Part shown: positions 20,258 to 29,524 of the stretch, piece after piece
How the letters are laid out: every line of letters starts with the position of its first letter
How positions within the stretch are numbered: position 1 is the stretch's first letter
From: Magnetospirillum sp. 64-120
GTDB lineage: Bacteria; Pseudomonadota; Alphaproteobacteria; Rhodospirillales; Magnetospirillaceae
Assembly: GCA_001898825.1 (NCBI GenBank)
Contig: MKVK01000011.1
Span: forward strand, 480,764 to 544,763
DNA: 64,000 nucleotides
Direction of reading: 5' to 3'
The notes under the pieces: model-generated
Told to the model about the DNA's origin: nothing
The model's database searches: none
The model's input: only the letters and a program-made list of their open reading frames with translations
Translations under genes and position numbers: made by a program

Positions 20258-21049
20258 ATGAACGATGTTTCCCCGCCAAAAGCCGATCCCGCCCTGTCCA
20301 TGATCCAGCGCATCCATGCGGTCGACACCGACCACGTCTGGCATTGGCTGCGGCTGGGCTGGCGGGATTACATCCATTCAGGCTGGATCGGCCCGCTTTA
20401 CGGGGCGGTCTTCGCCGCCATCGGCCTGTTCATCGTCTTCGGGCTGGCCTGGTTCGGCTGGCCCTATTTGATCACCCCGATGATCGGCGGCTTCCTGCTG
20501 ATCGGCCCGCTGTCGGCCTTGGGCTTTTACGGCCTGTCATCGCATCTGGAAAAGGGTGACGGCCCCCATTGGCGCCATCTTTACCAAGCGTGGCGGGCCA
20601 ACACCTTCCACATCATGACCGCCGGACTGGTGCTGATGCTGGTGGTGATGATCTGGGCACGGCTGTCCATCGTGCTGTTCGCCCTGTTCTTTCCTTATCA
20701 AAGCATGAGCCTGGACAGCTTCGTCGCTCAATCGGCCACCATGGCCGGCATCAGCTTCACCTTGTTCATGCTGGCTTTGGGGGCCGGGGTGGCGGCGCTG
20801 GTCTTCGTCACCACCGTGGTGGCACTGCCCATGATGCTGGACGTGAAAACCGACATCTTCACCGCCGCCCTGGTGTCCACCTTGGTGGTGTTCAAGAACC
20901 CCAAGCCCATGGCGCTGTGGGCGACGACCATCGCCGTAGTCACCGGCATCGGATTACTGCCGGCCTTTTTGGGACTGACGGTGGCGCTTCCGGTGATCGG
21001 CCACGCGTCGTGGCACGCTTATCGCGATCTGGTGGGGGACAGCGCTTAA
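20258..21049 (+). CDS. DUF2189 integral membrane protein
   Basis: A 263-residue membrane protein with about six TM helices and the DUF2189 features: an N-terminal amphipathic region (IHAVDTDHVWHWLRLGWRDY), GPLSALGFYGLS after TM2, and an ALPMMLD turn. It has been seen near cytochrome-oxidase or nitrate genes in other Alphaproteobacteria, but here it stands alone. Function unknown. Its stop overlaps the convergent acr3 stop. Confidence 0.8.
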   Translation: MNDVSPPKADPALSMIQRIHAVDTDHVWHWLRLGWRDYIHSGWIGPLYGAVFAAIGLFIVFGLAWFGWPYLITPMIGGFLLIGPLSALGFYGLSSHLEKGDGPHWRHLYQAWRANTFHIMTAGLVLMLVVMIWARLSIVLFALFFPYQSMSLDSFVAQSATMAGISFTLFMLALGAGVAALVFVTTVVALPMMLDVKTDIFTAALVSTLVVFKNPKPMALWATTIAVVTGIGLLPAFLGLTVALPVIGHASWHAYRDLVGDSA

Positions 21050-22071
21050 CCCCGCCCCGCTTCGTACCATCCCTTGCTGGCATTGACGATTTTCACCACC
21101 GACAGCATCACCGGAACCTCGATCAGCACGCCGACCACGGTGGCCAACGCTGCCCCCGAATGAAAGCCGAACAGCGAGATGGCGGCGGCGACCGCCAGTT
21201 CGAAGAAGTTGGATGCGCCGATCAGCGCTGACGGCCCGGCGACGCAATGGGCCACCCCCAGCTTGCGGTTCAGCACATAGGCCAGGCCGGAATTGAAATA
21301 GACCTGGATGGTGATGGGCACCGCCAGCATCAGAATGATCAGCGGCTGGGCGATGATCTGTTCGCCCTGGAAACCGAACAACAGCACCAGGGTGGCCAAA
21401 AGCGCGGTCAGGGAAGCCGGGCCCAGCTTGGCCAGGATGCCGGCCAAGGCTTGTTCACCACGGGCCAGCAAAGCCTTGCGCCAGATTTGCGCCACCAGCA
21501 CCGGCACCACGATGTACAGCACCACCGACAGCAACAGCGTGTCCCACGGCACGGTAATCGAGGACAGGCCCAGCAGCAACCCGACCAGCGGCGCGAAGGC
21601 CATCACCATGATGGTGTCGTTCAACGCCACCTGGCTGAGGGTGAAATGCGGTTCGCCATTGGTCAGGTTGGACCACACGAAGACCATGGCGGTGCACGGC
21701 GCCGCCGCCAGCAAGATCAACCCGGCGATATAGCTGTCGATCTGATCGGCCGGCAGATAGGGCCTAAAAAGGGTGGCGACGAACACCCAGCCCAAAAGCG
21801 CCATGGAAAACGGCTTGACCGCCCAATTGATGAACAAGGTGACGCCGATGCCGCGCCAATGTTCACGCACCTGATGAAGCGCGGCGAAATCGATCTTCAG
21901 CAGCATGGGGATGATCATCAGCCAGATCAGCACCGCCACCGGCAAGTTGACCTGGGCCACTTCCATGCGGCCGATGGCCTGGAACGGCGCCGGAATCCAA
22001 TGGCCCAAGGCGATGCCGACGACGATGCACAAGCCCACCCACAGGGTCAGGTAACGCTCGAAGAACCCCAT
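21046..22071 (-). CDS. acr3: Arsenite efflux transporter, ACR3 family
   Basis: Inner-membrane As(III) exporter of 341 residues with ten TM helices. The catalytic-cysteine motif appears as AAAPCTAMVFVWSNLT, followed by LNDTIMV, both typical of ACR3 and absent from ArsB proteins. It is the last gene of an arsR-arsC-arsC-acr3 operon and lies 1 bp after the second arsC. Confidence 0.95.
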   Translation of the reverse strand: MGFFERYLTLWVGLCIVVGIALGHWIPAPFQAIGRMEVAQVNLPVAVLIWLMIIPMLLKIDFAALHQVREHWRGIGVTLFINWAVKPFSMALLGWVFVATLFRPYLPADQIDSYIAGLILLAAAPCTAMVFVWSNLTNGEPHFTLSQVALNDTIMVMAFAPLVGLLLGLSSITVPWDTLLLSVVLYIVVPVLVAQIWRKALLARGEQALAGILAKLGPASLTALLATLVLLFGFQGEQIIAQPLIILMLAVPITIQVYFNSGLAYVLNRKLGVAHCVAGPSALIGASNFFELAVAAAISLFGFHSGAALATVVGVLIEVPVMLSVVKIVNASKGWYEAGRG

Positions 22072-22072
22072 G

Positions 22073-22522
22073 TCACGCTTCCCCCGCCCGATCCGGGCCC
22101 AATTCGACCAGCCGGCGCATGCGGGCTTCGATCATGTCGTAAACTTGGTTGAACACCGCCAGACGTTCCTGGTGGCTGCCCTCGGCGGCGGCCGGATCGG
22201 GAAAGCCCAGATGCACCTTGGACGGATGACCGGGCCAGATGGGGCAAACCTCGCCGGCGGCGTTGTCGCAGACGGTGACCACCAGATCCATCTTGGGCGC
22301 GCCCGGGGCGGCGAACTCGTCCCACGATTTCGACCGCAGGCCGGAAACGTCGAAGCCCTTTTCGCGCAGCACTTCGATGGTCAGCGGGTTGACCTGACCG
22401 GTGGGATGGCTGCCGGCGCTGAACGCCTGCCAGCGGCCCTGGCCCAAGCGGTTGATCAGACATTCCGCCAACACCGAGCGGGCGGAATTGCCGGTACACA
22501 GCACCAGGACGTTGATGGTCAC
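22073..22522 (-). CDS. arsC: Arsenate reductase ArsC, thioredoxin-coupled type (copy 2)
   Basis: Low-molecular-weight phosphatase-fold reductase of As(V) to As(III). The 149 residues have the P-loop CTGNSARS with nucleophilic Cys, and the relay cysteines in VCDNAAGEVCP. It is a close paralogue of the next upstream gene (same FSAGSHPTG and LRSKSWDEF motifs), from which it is separated by 4 bp. Confidence 0.92.
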   Translation of the reverse strand: MTINVLVLCTGNSARSVLAECLINRLGQGRWQAFSAGSHPTGQVNPLTIEVLREKGFDVSGLRSKSWDEFAAPGAPKMDLVVTVCDNAAGEVCPIWPGHPSKVHLGFPDPAAAEGSHQERLAVFNQVYDMIEARMRRLVELGPDRAGEA

Positions 22523-22526
22523 GGCC

Positions 22527-23024
22527 TTATTCCTTTCCGCCGATGGCGTTCAAATGCTTCTGCAGGTTCAAGCGGTCCAGAGACCGGATGGGCAAAGCGG
22601 CAAAGATTTGGATGCGGCTGGACAGCATGCGCATGACTTCCGCCGTGTGGGCGGCCTTTTCCGCCTCGGAACCGACAAATCCCACCGGGTCGGGCACGCC
22701 CCAATGGGCAGTCATCGGCTGGCCGGGCCAAACCGGGCAAACCTCGCCGGCGGCGTTGTCGCAGACGGTGAAGACGAAATCCATCTGCGGCGCCCCCGGC
22801 GCGGCGAATTCGTCCCACGATTTCGACCGTAAGCCTTGGGTGGGGTAGTTGGTCTTCTTCAGCAGCGCCAACACGGTGGGGTCGATTTCACCCTTGGGAT
22901 GGCTGCCGGCGCTGAAGGCCCTGAACTTGCCCGACACGTCGGCATTCAGGATCGCTTCGGCCATGATCGAGCGGGCGGAATTGCCGGTGCACAGAAACAG
23001 CACGTTGTAGGTCGTGTCACTCAT
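22527..23024 (-). CDS. arsC: Arsenate reductase ArsC, thioredoxin-coupled type (copy 1)
   Basis: Second ArsC of 165 residues with the same CTGNSARS loop and VCDNAAGEVCP relay cysteines. A C-terminal extension of about 25 residues (RSLDRLNLQKHLNAIG) is absent from copy 2. The ATG at 23024 overlaps the arsR stop (ATGA) and follows GGAGC, so arsR and arsC are translationally coupled. Longer upstream in-frame sequence overlaps arsR and is rejected. Confidence 0.92.
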   Translation of the reverse strand: MSDTTYNVLFLCTGNSARSIMAEAILNADVSGKFRAFSAGSHPKGEIDPTVLALLKKTNYPTQGLRSKSWDEFAAPGAPQMDFVFTVCDNAAGEVCPVWPGQPMTAHWGVPDPVGFVGSEAEKAAHTAEVMRMLSSRIQIFAALPIRSLDRLNLQKHLNAIGGKE

Positions 23025-23440
23025 GGCGTTGCTCCACAGCATGAAGGTGCCGCTTGAGACAAAGTTTCCGGCAAGGCCGCCCTGCCCTGGTCGCACAGCA
23101 CCTGCAACGGCACGGCGTTGACCTGAAGCATCAAGATCTTGTCCGCCGCGATGGTGGGGTCGTCGCCCAGGCTGACCGCCAGCAGGTCCAAGAACCGTCT
23201 GGCATGGGGGGTGAAGTCGCTCTCGGCCAAGCGGTAATAGACCCACTTGCCGTCACGTCGGCTTTGCACCAAGCCCGCCCCCTTCAGCACCGACAGATGC
23301 TTGGACACCGTTGCCGGGGCCAGGCCCAGGACAGTGGTCAGCTGGCACACGCACAGCTCGCCGCTTTGCAGCAGCTTCAGGATGCGGATGCGGGTCGGGT
23401 CGGCCACCGCCTTGGCGGCGATCTCGAAAATCTCAAGCAT
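23021..23440 (-). CDS. arsR: ArsR-family arsenic-responsive repressor
   Basis: Winged-helix metalloregulator of 139 residues that would repress this operon until As(III)/Sb(III) binds. The metal-binding motif ELCVCQL lies in the DNA-recognition region, followed by the helix-turn-helix ATVSKHLSVLKGAGLV. Additional cysteines occur near the C-terminus (VLCDQG and SCCG). It is first in the operon. The 47-bp gap upstream contains ATTTCGATGTTTAGCGAAAT, an inverted repeat likely to include its operator. Confidence 0.92.
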   Translation of the reverse strand: MLEIFEIAAKAVADPTRIRILKLLQSGELCVCQLTTVLGLAPATVSKHLSVLKGAGLVQSRRDGKWVYYRLAESDFTPHARRFLDLLAVSLGDDPTIAADKILMLQVNAVPLQVLCDQGRAALPETLSQAAPSCCGATP

Positions 23441-23457
23441 GATGACGGATGCTTACC

Positions 23458-23483
23458 ATCATTTCGATGTTTAGCGAAATGAT
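23458..23483. promoter_or_regulatory. Inverted repeat upstream of arsR, candidate ArsR operator
   Basis: CATCATTTCG-ATGTTTAG-CGAAATGATG is a 10-bp-arm perfect palindrome about 20 bp upstream of the arsR start, where an autoregulatory ArsR operator would be expected. It could also act as the terminator of neither flanking gene, since no U-run follows. Confidence 0.55.
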
Positions 23484-23487
23484 GGAT

Positions 23488-24210
23488 TTATGACAGCAGG
23501 TCGGCGGCGCCGATCTGCCGGCAATTCACCACCACCCGAGACGGGTCGGGATGGTTCAAGGCCAAGGCCATGACATGGCTGTCTTCCAGCCGCCATTGCC
23601 GCAACAGCCATTGGCGGGGGTCGAGAGTGGTGTCGTCGAAGCGGATGGACGGCGGGTCCAAGCCGATGCTGAACGCGGTGAATTGTCCCGCCACTCCCTT
23701 GCCATTGGCCTTGACCACGGCTTCCTTCAAGGTCCACAGCGACAGGAAGTCCCCCATCCGCCGGGACGGTTCCGATTGCGCCAGCATCTGATGTTCATCG
23801 GCGGAAAAGAACCGCTTGGCCAAAGCCAAGGCGTCGGCCTTGCGGTTCAGGCTTTCCACGTCGATGCCGATGTCGTGATCCAGGGTCAAAGCGACCACGA
23901 CCAATCCCTTGGTGTGGGACAAATTCAGCCTGGGACGCGGCATGGGGCGATCCCACACCACTTCCGGTTTCCCAAGTTCGTCCCGCGTGAAACGCCACAG
24001 GGCGGCGTCGCCCCCCAGCCCCCAACTCAGCAGGCGACGCCCCAAGGCATGGGCCGCCGTATAGGTCTGGCTGTCCAAGGGCGATTTGAAACGGCCGGCC
24101 CTCGCCATCTCGCCGACATCCAGCAAGGCTTCCAGGGACGGCCATAAGGTGGCGGGCACATCCGCCACCTTCATCCACCAGACTTCCGCCAGATCGGGCG
24201 CCAACATCAT
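23488..24210 (-). CDS. 4'-phosphopantetheinyl transferase superfamily protein
   Basis: Transfers the phosphopantetheine arm of CoA to carrier proteins. The 240 residues match the Sfp-like length, with LNLSHTKGLVVVAL, GIDVESLNRK (Mg-binding Asp/Glu) and LWTLKEAVVKANGKG, the WxxKEA signature. No carrier-protein or NRPS/PKS gene is visible nearby, so the target is unknown. Confidence 0.88.
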   Translation of the reverse strand: MMLAPDLAEVWWMKVADVPATLWPSLEALLDVGEMARAGRFKSPLDSQTYTAAHALGRRLLSWGLGGDAALWRFTRDELGKPEVVWDRPMPRPRLNLSHTKGLVVVALTLDHDIGIDVESLNRKADALALAKRFFSADEHQMLAQSEPSRRMGDFLSLWTLKEAVVKANGKGVAGQFTAFSIGLDPPSIRFDDTTLDPRQWLLRQWRLEDSHVMALALNHPDPSRVVVNCRQIGAADLLS

Positions 24211-24244
24211 TTTTTCCGCAGCCTTTCAACGGGACCAGGGTTTA

Positions 24245-25948
24245 CTAACTCTGGCGGATGCGGGCAACAAATCCGTCCACCCGCTCCATCAGGGTCTGCG
24301 ACTGTCGGCCCAGATCCTCGGCCGATCCCAACACCTGGGCGGCGGCGGCGCCGGTCTGGGTTGCCGCTTGGGTGACACCACCGATATTGTCGGTCACCGA
24401 ACGCGTGCCTTGCGATGCCTGTTCGACACTGCGGGCGATCTCGCCGGTGGCGGCTTCCTGCTGCCCCACCGACTGGGCGATGGTGGCCGATATCTGGTTG
24501 ATGTCGGCGATGGTGCGGCCGATGGCGTCGATGGCACCCACCGAATCCTTGGTCGCCTGCTGGATCGACTGAATTTGTTGGGTGATTTCCGACGTGGCCC
24601 GCGCCGTCTGGCTGGCCAGGTTCTTGACCTCGGCGGCGACCACGGCAAAGCCCTTGCCGGCCTCGCCGGCGCGCGCCGCCTCGATGGTGGCGTTCAGCGC
24701 CAACAGATTGGTCTGGCTGGCGATGTCGCTGATCAGGCTCACCACCTCGCCCACCTTGACCGCCGCTTCCGACAGCCGTGAAATCTTGCCGTTGGTTTCC
24801 TCGGCATCGGCGGCGGCCCGGCCGGCGATACGGGTGGATTGTTCCACCTGACGGCTGATTTCAGCGATGGATGCCGCCAGTTGTTCCGCCGCCGCCGCCA
24901 CGTTCTGCACATTGTCGGCGGCACCACCGGCAGCCGAGGACACCGCTTGCGCCTGGGCCGAGGTCTGCACGGCGGTGGCCGACATGGATTTCGCGGTCAC
25001 CTGCAAACGCCCCGAGGCATCGGACACCGCCGAGACGATGGCCTTGACCCCGGTTTCGAATTCTTCCGCCAATTGGGCCATGGCCGCCCGCTTGGCGGCT
25101 TCGGCCTGGGCTTCGGCCTGTTGCTGTTCGGCCCGCAGACGTTCCACTTCCACCATGCTGTCCTTGAACAGACGCACCGCGTCGACGATTTCCCCCACCT
25201 CGTCACGGCTGGTGGCCTGGGGCACCTGAACCGACAAATCCCCCTTGGCCAGACGCAGCATGTTGGCGGTGAGCGCCCGCAGCGGCCGCACCGAACGCAC
25301 GTTCCACACGCCGATCACCACGCCCACCAAAAGTGCTATGGCGGTCACCCCCACCATGGTCTTTTGAAAGCCGTTGGCCACGCTTCGGGCGCTGGCGGCC
25401 ACCACTTGGTTCTTGCTTTCCTGCAGGTCGATGAACCGGTTGATGCGGGCCAGCCATTCCACGAACAACGGGCGGGCCTGATCCATCAGCAAGGATTCGG
25501 CCTGCTCGCCCTGACCGGACTGACGCAGGGTGACGATCTGCGCCACCACCGGCATGGTCTTGGCCTCGGTCTCCTTGATGCTGGCCAGAATGGCGCGTTC
25601 TTCGGGACTGATGTCGTCCATGGCGGCGAACATCTTGTCCAATTCAACCGCCGCCTTGGCGTAATCACCGGCCAAGCGGTCGATGTCAGCCAAAACCCCG
25701 GTCAACGAACCTTGGTCCCGCAGCAAAACCACGTCGCGAAGCGCGATGGCGCGGTCGTGCACCGAGCCGCGGAAATTGATGGCATGGCGTTGCTTGACCG
25801 AGTTGACGTCGTTGATACGGCTTAAGTCCGCCTCGATGCGGCTGACCCGGTCGATGCCGATCACCGTCAGGGCGATCATCAGCGACAGCACCACGGCGAA
25901 GCTGGCGACGAAGCGGCTGCCGATCTTCATGTTGCGCAAGGCATTCAT
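24245..25948 (-). CDS. Methyl-accepting chemotaxis protein
   Basis: Chemoreceptor of 567 residues: TM1 near 11-30, a four-helix-bundle type periplasmic ligand domain, TM2 near 190-210, a HAMP domain (VRSVRPLRALTANMLRLAKG), then the cytoplasmic signalling domain with the conserved hairpin tip [20 protein letters not shown]. No che genes are adjacent, so it feeds an array encoded elsewhere. The ligand is unknown. Confidence 0.92.
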   Translation of the reverse strand: MNALRNMKIGSRFVASFAVVLSLMIALTVIGIDRVSRIEADLSRINDVNSVKQRHAINFRGSVHDRAIALRDVVLLRDQGSLTGVLADIDRLAGDYAKAAVELDKMFAAMDDISPEERAILASIKETEAKTMPVVAQIVTLRQSGQGEQAESLLMDQARPLFVEWLARINRFIDLQESKNQVVAASARSVANGFQKTMVGVTAIALLVGVVIGVWNVRSVRPLRALTANMLRLAKGDLSVQVPQATSRDEVGEIVDAVRLFKDSMVEVERLRAEQQQAEAQAEAAKRAAMAQLAEEFETGVKAIVSAVSDASGRLQVTAKSMSATAVQTSAQAQAVSSAAGGAADNVQNVAAAAEQLAASIAEISRQVEQSTRIAGRAAADAEETNGKISRLSEAAVKVGEVVSLISDIASQTNLLALNATIEAARAGEAGKGFAVVAAEVKNLASQTARATSEITQQIQSIQQATKDSVGAIDAIGRTIADINQISATIAQSVGQQEAATGEIARSVEQASQGTRSVTDNIGGVTQAATQTGAAAAQVLGSAEDLGRQSQTLMERVDGFVARIRQS

Positions 25949-25974
25949 GGTACTTTCCTTTCATGGGAACAAAA

Positions 25975-26004
25975 AAGGCGGACCGGGTTCCCCCGATCCG
26001 CCTT
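25975..26004 (-). terminator. Terminator downstream of ahpF
   Basis: A 13-bp stem with one mismatch (AAGGCGGACCGGG / CCCGATCCGCCTT), 4-base loop. On the minus strand it is followed by six T residues, ending the ahpF message before the chemoreceptor gene. Confidence 0.88.
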
Positions 26005-26021
26005 CCTGTCGACAGGATGGT

Positions 26022-27596
26022 TCAAGCCGCTGCCTGGGCCGAGGGTGTGCGGATCAGATGGTCGAAGGCGGACAGCGACGCGGTGGCCCCCGCCCCCATG
26101 GCGATGATGATCTGCTTGTAGGGCACGGTGGTGGCGTCGCCGGCGGCGAACACGCCCGGCACCGAGGTTTCGCCCCGGGCGTCGATGATGATTTCACCGC
26201 GCGGGGTCAGGTCCACCACACCCTTCAGCCATTCGGTGTTGGGCACCAGACCGATCTGCACGAAGATGCCTTCCAGCTCGATCTTGTGGACCTGATCGGT
26301 GGCGCGGTCCTTGTAGGACAGCCCCACCACCTTGTTGCCGTCGCCGTGCACCTCGGTGGTCAGCGCCGAGGTGATGACGGTGACGTTGGGAAGGCTGCGC
26401 AGCTTGGCCTGCAACACCGCGTCGGCGCGCAACTGGCTGTCAAATTCGATCAGCGTCACTTGCGCCACGATGCCGGCCAGGTCGATGGCCGCTTCCACGC
26501 CGGAATTGCCGCCGCCGATCACCGCCACCCGCTTGCCCTTGAACAACGGGCCGTCACAGTGCGGGCAATAGGCCACACCCTTGTTGCGGTACTCGGCCTC
26601 GCCCGGCACGTTCATCGAGCGCCAGCGGGCACCGGTGGCCAAGATGACGGTGCGCGACTTGACGCTGGCGCCGTTGGCCAGCTGCACTTCGATCAGCCCG
26701 CCGGGCACACTGGCCGGGATCAGCTTTTCGGCGCGCTGCAGGTTCATGATGTCGACGTCGTAGTCGCGCACATGGTTTTCCAGCGCCGCGCCCAGCTTGG
26801 GGCCTTCGGTGTGGCTGACCGAGATGAAGTTCTCGATGGCCATGGTGTCCAGTACCTGACCGCCGAAGCGTTCGGCGACCACGCCGGTGGCGATGCCCTT
26901 GCGGGCGGCGTAGATGGCAGCCGCGGCACCGGCCGGACCGCCGCCGACGACCAGCACCTCGAAGGCGTCCTTGGCATTGATCTTTTCGGCGTCACGGGCG
27001 GCGGCGCCGGTATCCAGCTTGGCCAGTATCTCTTCCAGGCCCATGCGGCCCTGGCCGAAGGCTTCGCCATTCAGATAGACGGTGGGCACCGCCATCACCT
27101 TGCGGGTCTCGACTTCCGACTGGAAGGCGGCGCCGTCAATGGCCACGTGCTTGATGCGCGGGTTGACCACCGCCATCACGTTCAGCGCTTGCACCAGATC
27201 GGGGCAGTTCTGGCACGATTGCGAGAAATAGGTTTCGAAGCTGTAGTCGCCGGGCAGCGCCTTGATCTGGTCGATCAGATCGGCGTCCACCTTGGGAGCG
27301 CGGCCCGAGACCTGCAACAGCGCCAGCACCAGCGAAGTGAATTCGTGGCCCAAGGGAATGCCGGCGAAGCGCACGGCCACGTCGGTGCCGGTGCGTTGGA
27401 TCAGGAAGGACGGCTTGCGGGCGTCGTCATCCTTGCGCACCAGGCTGATCTTGGGCGAGAGCGCGGCGATTTCCGCCAGCAGCTCGGACAATTCCTGCGA
27501 GACGGCGCCATCATCGAGGGAAGCAACCAGATCGATGGGTTGCTCAACCATCTCGAGATAGGCCTTCAACTGAGTCTTCAAAGTATCGTCCAACAT
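26022..27596 (-). CDS. ahpF: Alkyl hydroperoxide reductase subunit F
   Basis: NAD(P)H-dependent FAD disulfide reductase that recycles AhpC. The 524-residue protein has the N-terminal tandem thioredoxin-fold domain with CQNC, an FAD-binding [17 protein letters not shown], the redox pair in [10 protein letters not shown], and the C-terminal GVFAAGDAT motif. It lies 123 bp downstream of ahpC in the same direction. Confidence 0.95.
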   Translation of the reverse strand: MLDDTLKTQLKAYLEMVEQPIDLVASLDDGAVSQELSELLAEIAALSPKISLVRKDDDARKPSFLIQRTGTDVAVRFAGIPLGHEFTSLVLALLQVSGRAPKVDADLIDQIKALPGDYSFETYFSQSCQNCPDLVQALNVMAVVNPRIKHVAIDGAAFQSEVETRKVMAVPTVYLNGEAFGQGRMGLEEILAKLDTGAAARDAEKINAKDAFEVLVVGGGPAGAAAAIYAARKGIATGVVAERFGGQVLDTMAIENFISVSHTEGPKLGAALENHVRDYDVDIMNLQRAEKLIPASVPGGLIEVQLANGASVKSRTVILATGARWRSMNVPGEAEYRNKGVAYCPHCDGPLFKGKRVAVIGGGNSGVEAAIDLAGIVAQVTLIEFDSQLRADAVLQAKLRSLPNVTVITSALTTEVHGDGNKVVGLSYKDRATDQVHKIELEGIFVQIGLVPNTEWLKGVVDLTPRGEIIIDARGETSVPGVFAAGDATTVPYKQIIIAMGAGATASLSAFDHLIRTPSAQAAA

Positions 27597-27719
27597 GTCA
27601 AAGGCTTTCCTGCGAGTGTGGGGGGCATGAGCAAGAGGGGCCGCCGGCCCGGCCCGCCCCGACCGTTTGATGGCCGGGGCGGTCCGCGCTGGGATGAAGT
27701 TCCCTAACCTAAGTCGGGA

Positions 27720-28283
27720 TCAGATCTTGCCGACCAGATCCAGCGACGGGGCCAGGGTCTTTTCGCCTTCCTTCCACTTGGCCGGGCAGACTTCGCCGGG
27801 ATGCGAAGCGACGTACTGGGCGGCCTTGACCTTGCGCAGCAGTTCCTTGGCATCGCGGCCGACGCCGCCGCAGGTGATCTCGACGATCTGGATCTTGCCG
27901 TCGGGATCAACGACGAAGGTGCCGCGATCGGCCAGACCGGCTTCTTCGATCATCACGTCGAAATTACGGCTGATGGTGCCGGTCGGGTCGCCGACCATGG
28001 TGTAGTCGATCTTCTTGATGGCCGGCGAGCTGTCGTGCCAAGCCTTGTGGCAGAAATGGGTGTCGGTGGACACCGAGAAGATTTCCACGCCCATCTTCTG
28101 GAATTCGGCGTAGTTGTCGGCCAGGTCTTCCAGTTCGGTGGGGCAGACGAAGGTGAAGTCGGCGGGATAGAAGAACACCACGGACCACTTGCCCTTCAGG
28201 TCGGCATCGGTGACTTCGATGAACTTGCCGGACTTGAAAGCCTGGGCCTTGAACGGCTTCACTTCGGTGTTGATCAGCGACAT
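27720..28283 (-). CDS. ahpC: Alkyl hydroperoxide reductase subunit C (peroxiredoxin)
   Basis: Typical 2-Cys peroxiredoxin that reduces H2O2 and organic peroxides. The 187 residues match the AhpC length, with peroxidatic Cys47 in DFTFVCPTE and resolving Cys in GEVCPAKW. The ATG at 28283 is chosen because GGAGAAAACCAA precedes it and [11 protein letters not shown] is the family N-terminus. A longer frame upstream is rejected. It is first in the ahpCF unit. Confidence 0.96.
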   Translation of the reverse strand: MSLINTEVKPFKAQAFKSGKFIEVTDADLKGKWSVVFFYPADFTFVCPTELEDLADNYAEFQKMGVEIFSVSTDTHFCHKAWHDSSPAIKKIDYTMVGDPTGTISRNFDVMIEEAGLADRGTFVVDPDGKIQIVEITCGGVGRDAKELLRKVKAAQYVASHPGEVCPAKWKEGEKTLAPSLDLVGKI

Positions 28284-28334
28284 TTGGTTTTCTCCACAGC
28301 GTGTGTGTTTCGGAACAAGGGCGATCCTAGGGAT

Positions 28335-28390
28335 AAAACTCATATTGAGGAAACGAGTTTTATTTCTAACAAAAATCGATCACATCGATT
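28335..28390. promoter_or_regulatory. Two palindromes in the ahpC upstream region
   Basis: AAAACTC-N13-GAGTTTT (28335-28361) and AATCGAT-CAC-ATCGATT (28374-28390) lie 52-107 bp upstream of the ahpC ATG in an AT-rich stretch. Their place fits binding sites of a peroxide regulator, but neither is a textbook OxyR site. The regulator is unknown. Confidence 0.35.
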
Positions 28391-28469
28391 AATGCCGCAC
28401 CCATTGTCAGACTGTGGAGTTTACGACTCGCCCCACCACACTTGAAGTGGAACAATTCCAAATATGGAT

Positions 28470-28487
28470 GTTTCCCTGTGGGGAAAC
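28470..28487 (-). terminator. Possible weak terminator after the GIY-YIG gene
   Basis: Stem GTTTCCC/GGGAAAC with a 4-base loop, 7 bp past the stop of the GIY-YIG gene. No clear U-run follows. Confidence 0.35.
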
Positions 28488-28493
28488 AAAGCA

Positions 28494-28883
28494 TTAAAAG
28501 ATATCAATGACCCGTAAAGTGCCCGGTAATGCCAGCAGGTGGCTTTGGCAACTACGGCAATCGGAACTGCCGAAGCCGGGCCAGGGCACCGGCAGATAGG
28601 ACAACTTGGCCACCAGGGCGCATTCGTCGCCGTCTTCGAAAACAAAGGCGCCTTCCACCACCCCCGCCTCGGTCAGGCGGTCCACGTGCCAGCGGATTTT
28701 CTTGTCCTTGCGCATATGCCGGCCCAACCTGGCCCGCAAGCCGCCCGCCCCCTTGGCCGAGCCGCAATAAAGATAACGCCCCGGCGCCAAGGGCGGCAGC
28801 GGGGCGTCAAGTCGGATGACCAGGACATAAGCGCCGGGCACGGGCGGGATGGTGCCGGCATCAATGTGGAAGCCCCCGCTCAT
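28494..28883 (-). CDS. GIY-YIG (DUF123) family protein
   Basis: A 129-residue protein of the DUF123-type GIY-YIG group: GAYVLVIRLD, then GRYLYCGSAKG, GGLRARLGRH and IRWHVDRLT, matching the nuclease-like core, with a Cys-rich C-terminus (SSDCRSCQSHL). Members are suspected nucleases, sometimes fused to endonuclease III. The ATG at 28883 overlaps the stop of the HD-domain gene, so the pair is coupled. Confidence 0.75.
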   Translation of the reverse strand: MSGGFHIDAGTIPPVPGAYVLVIRLDAPLPPLAPGRYLYCGSAKGAGGLRARLGRHMRKDKKIRWHVDRLTEAGVVEGAFVFEDGDECALVAKLSYLPVPWPGFGSSDCRSCQSHLLALPGTLRVIDIF

Positions 28884-29512
28884 CCGCCGCCGTGACGGCG
28901 GATCAACCGCTCCAGCTCGGTCAGGAAGCGTTCCTCGGCTACCCGCATGGGCCAGGGCTCCCAGGGCGTGCCGCCATAGCGACGCAGCAAGGGGTCCTCG
29001 GTCAGCGGAGCCAGGCGGATTTTCAAGGTGGTGCGGATTTCCTGCGGGCTCCAGCCCGCCACGTGCAGGGCCTCGGCGGCGGCGGCACGGCGGTCGGCGT
29101 CCTTGATCGCCTTTTTCCACTCCGCCGGCAGGTCGGCGGGAATCCCCAGGCGGATATGGATGGCGCGCTGGATGGCCCGGTCCATCTTGTGGAAGCCTTC
29201 GCCCAGAAAAGGTTTCACCGGGGTGATGGGGTCCCAGCGCACCCCCAAGGCCTCGGCCCCGTCATGGACCAGATTGGCCAGTTCCAGTGCGGTGGACAGG
29301 CCGGTGGGCGCGCTGGCGCGCTGGATTTCCAGGGTCATCAGGCTATGTTGGGCCACCGAAAGCGGCCAGTCCCACACCGAGGAACCGCCCCAACGGAAGG
29401 TGCGCGCCTCGCCCTCGGCCAGGTCACCCAGTTCCCAGTCCAAGGGCGTGGGATCAAGCAGGTTGAAGCGCCGCTTGGACCGCAGCAGAACCCAAGCGCG
29501 TGCTTCCGCCAT
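28880..29512 (-). CDS. HD-domain phosphohydrolase (YfbR-like)
   Basis: Cytoplasmic HD hydrolase of 210 residues. The metal ligands appear as SVAQHSLM (His) and LVHDGAEALG (His-Asp), the arrangement of YfbR-type nucleotidases. The substrate is uncertain. It lies between a radical SAM gene (12 bp upstream) and a GIY-YIG gene (overlap 4 bp), so the three may form one operon. Confidence 0.75.
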   Translation of the reverse strand: MAEARAWVLLRSKRRFNLLDPTPLDWELGDLAEGEARTFRWGGSSVWDWPLSVAQHSLMTLEIQRASAPTGLSTALELANLVHDGAEALGVRWDPITPVKPFLGEGFHKMDRAIQRAIHIRLGIPADLPAEWKKAIKDADRRAAAAEALHVAGWSPQEIRTTLKIRLAPLTEDPLLRRYGGTPWEPWPMRVAEERFLTELERLIRRHGGG

Positions 29513-29524
29513 GTCCCGTTTCCG

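Noticed and set aside
22527-23246. Long N-terminal extension of ArsC copy 1
   Set aside because: The extra residues overlap arsR and are low-complexity out-of-frame sequence; the ATG at 23024 has a good ribosome-binding site.
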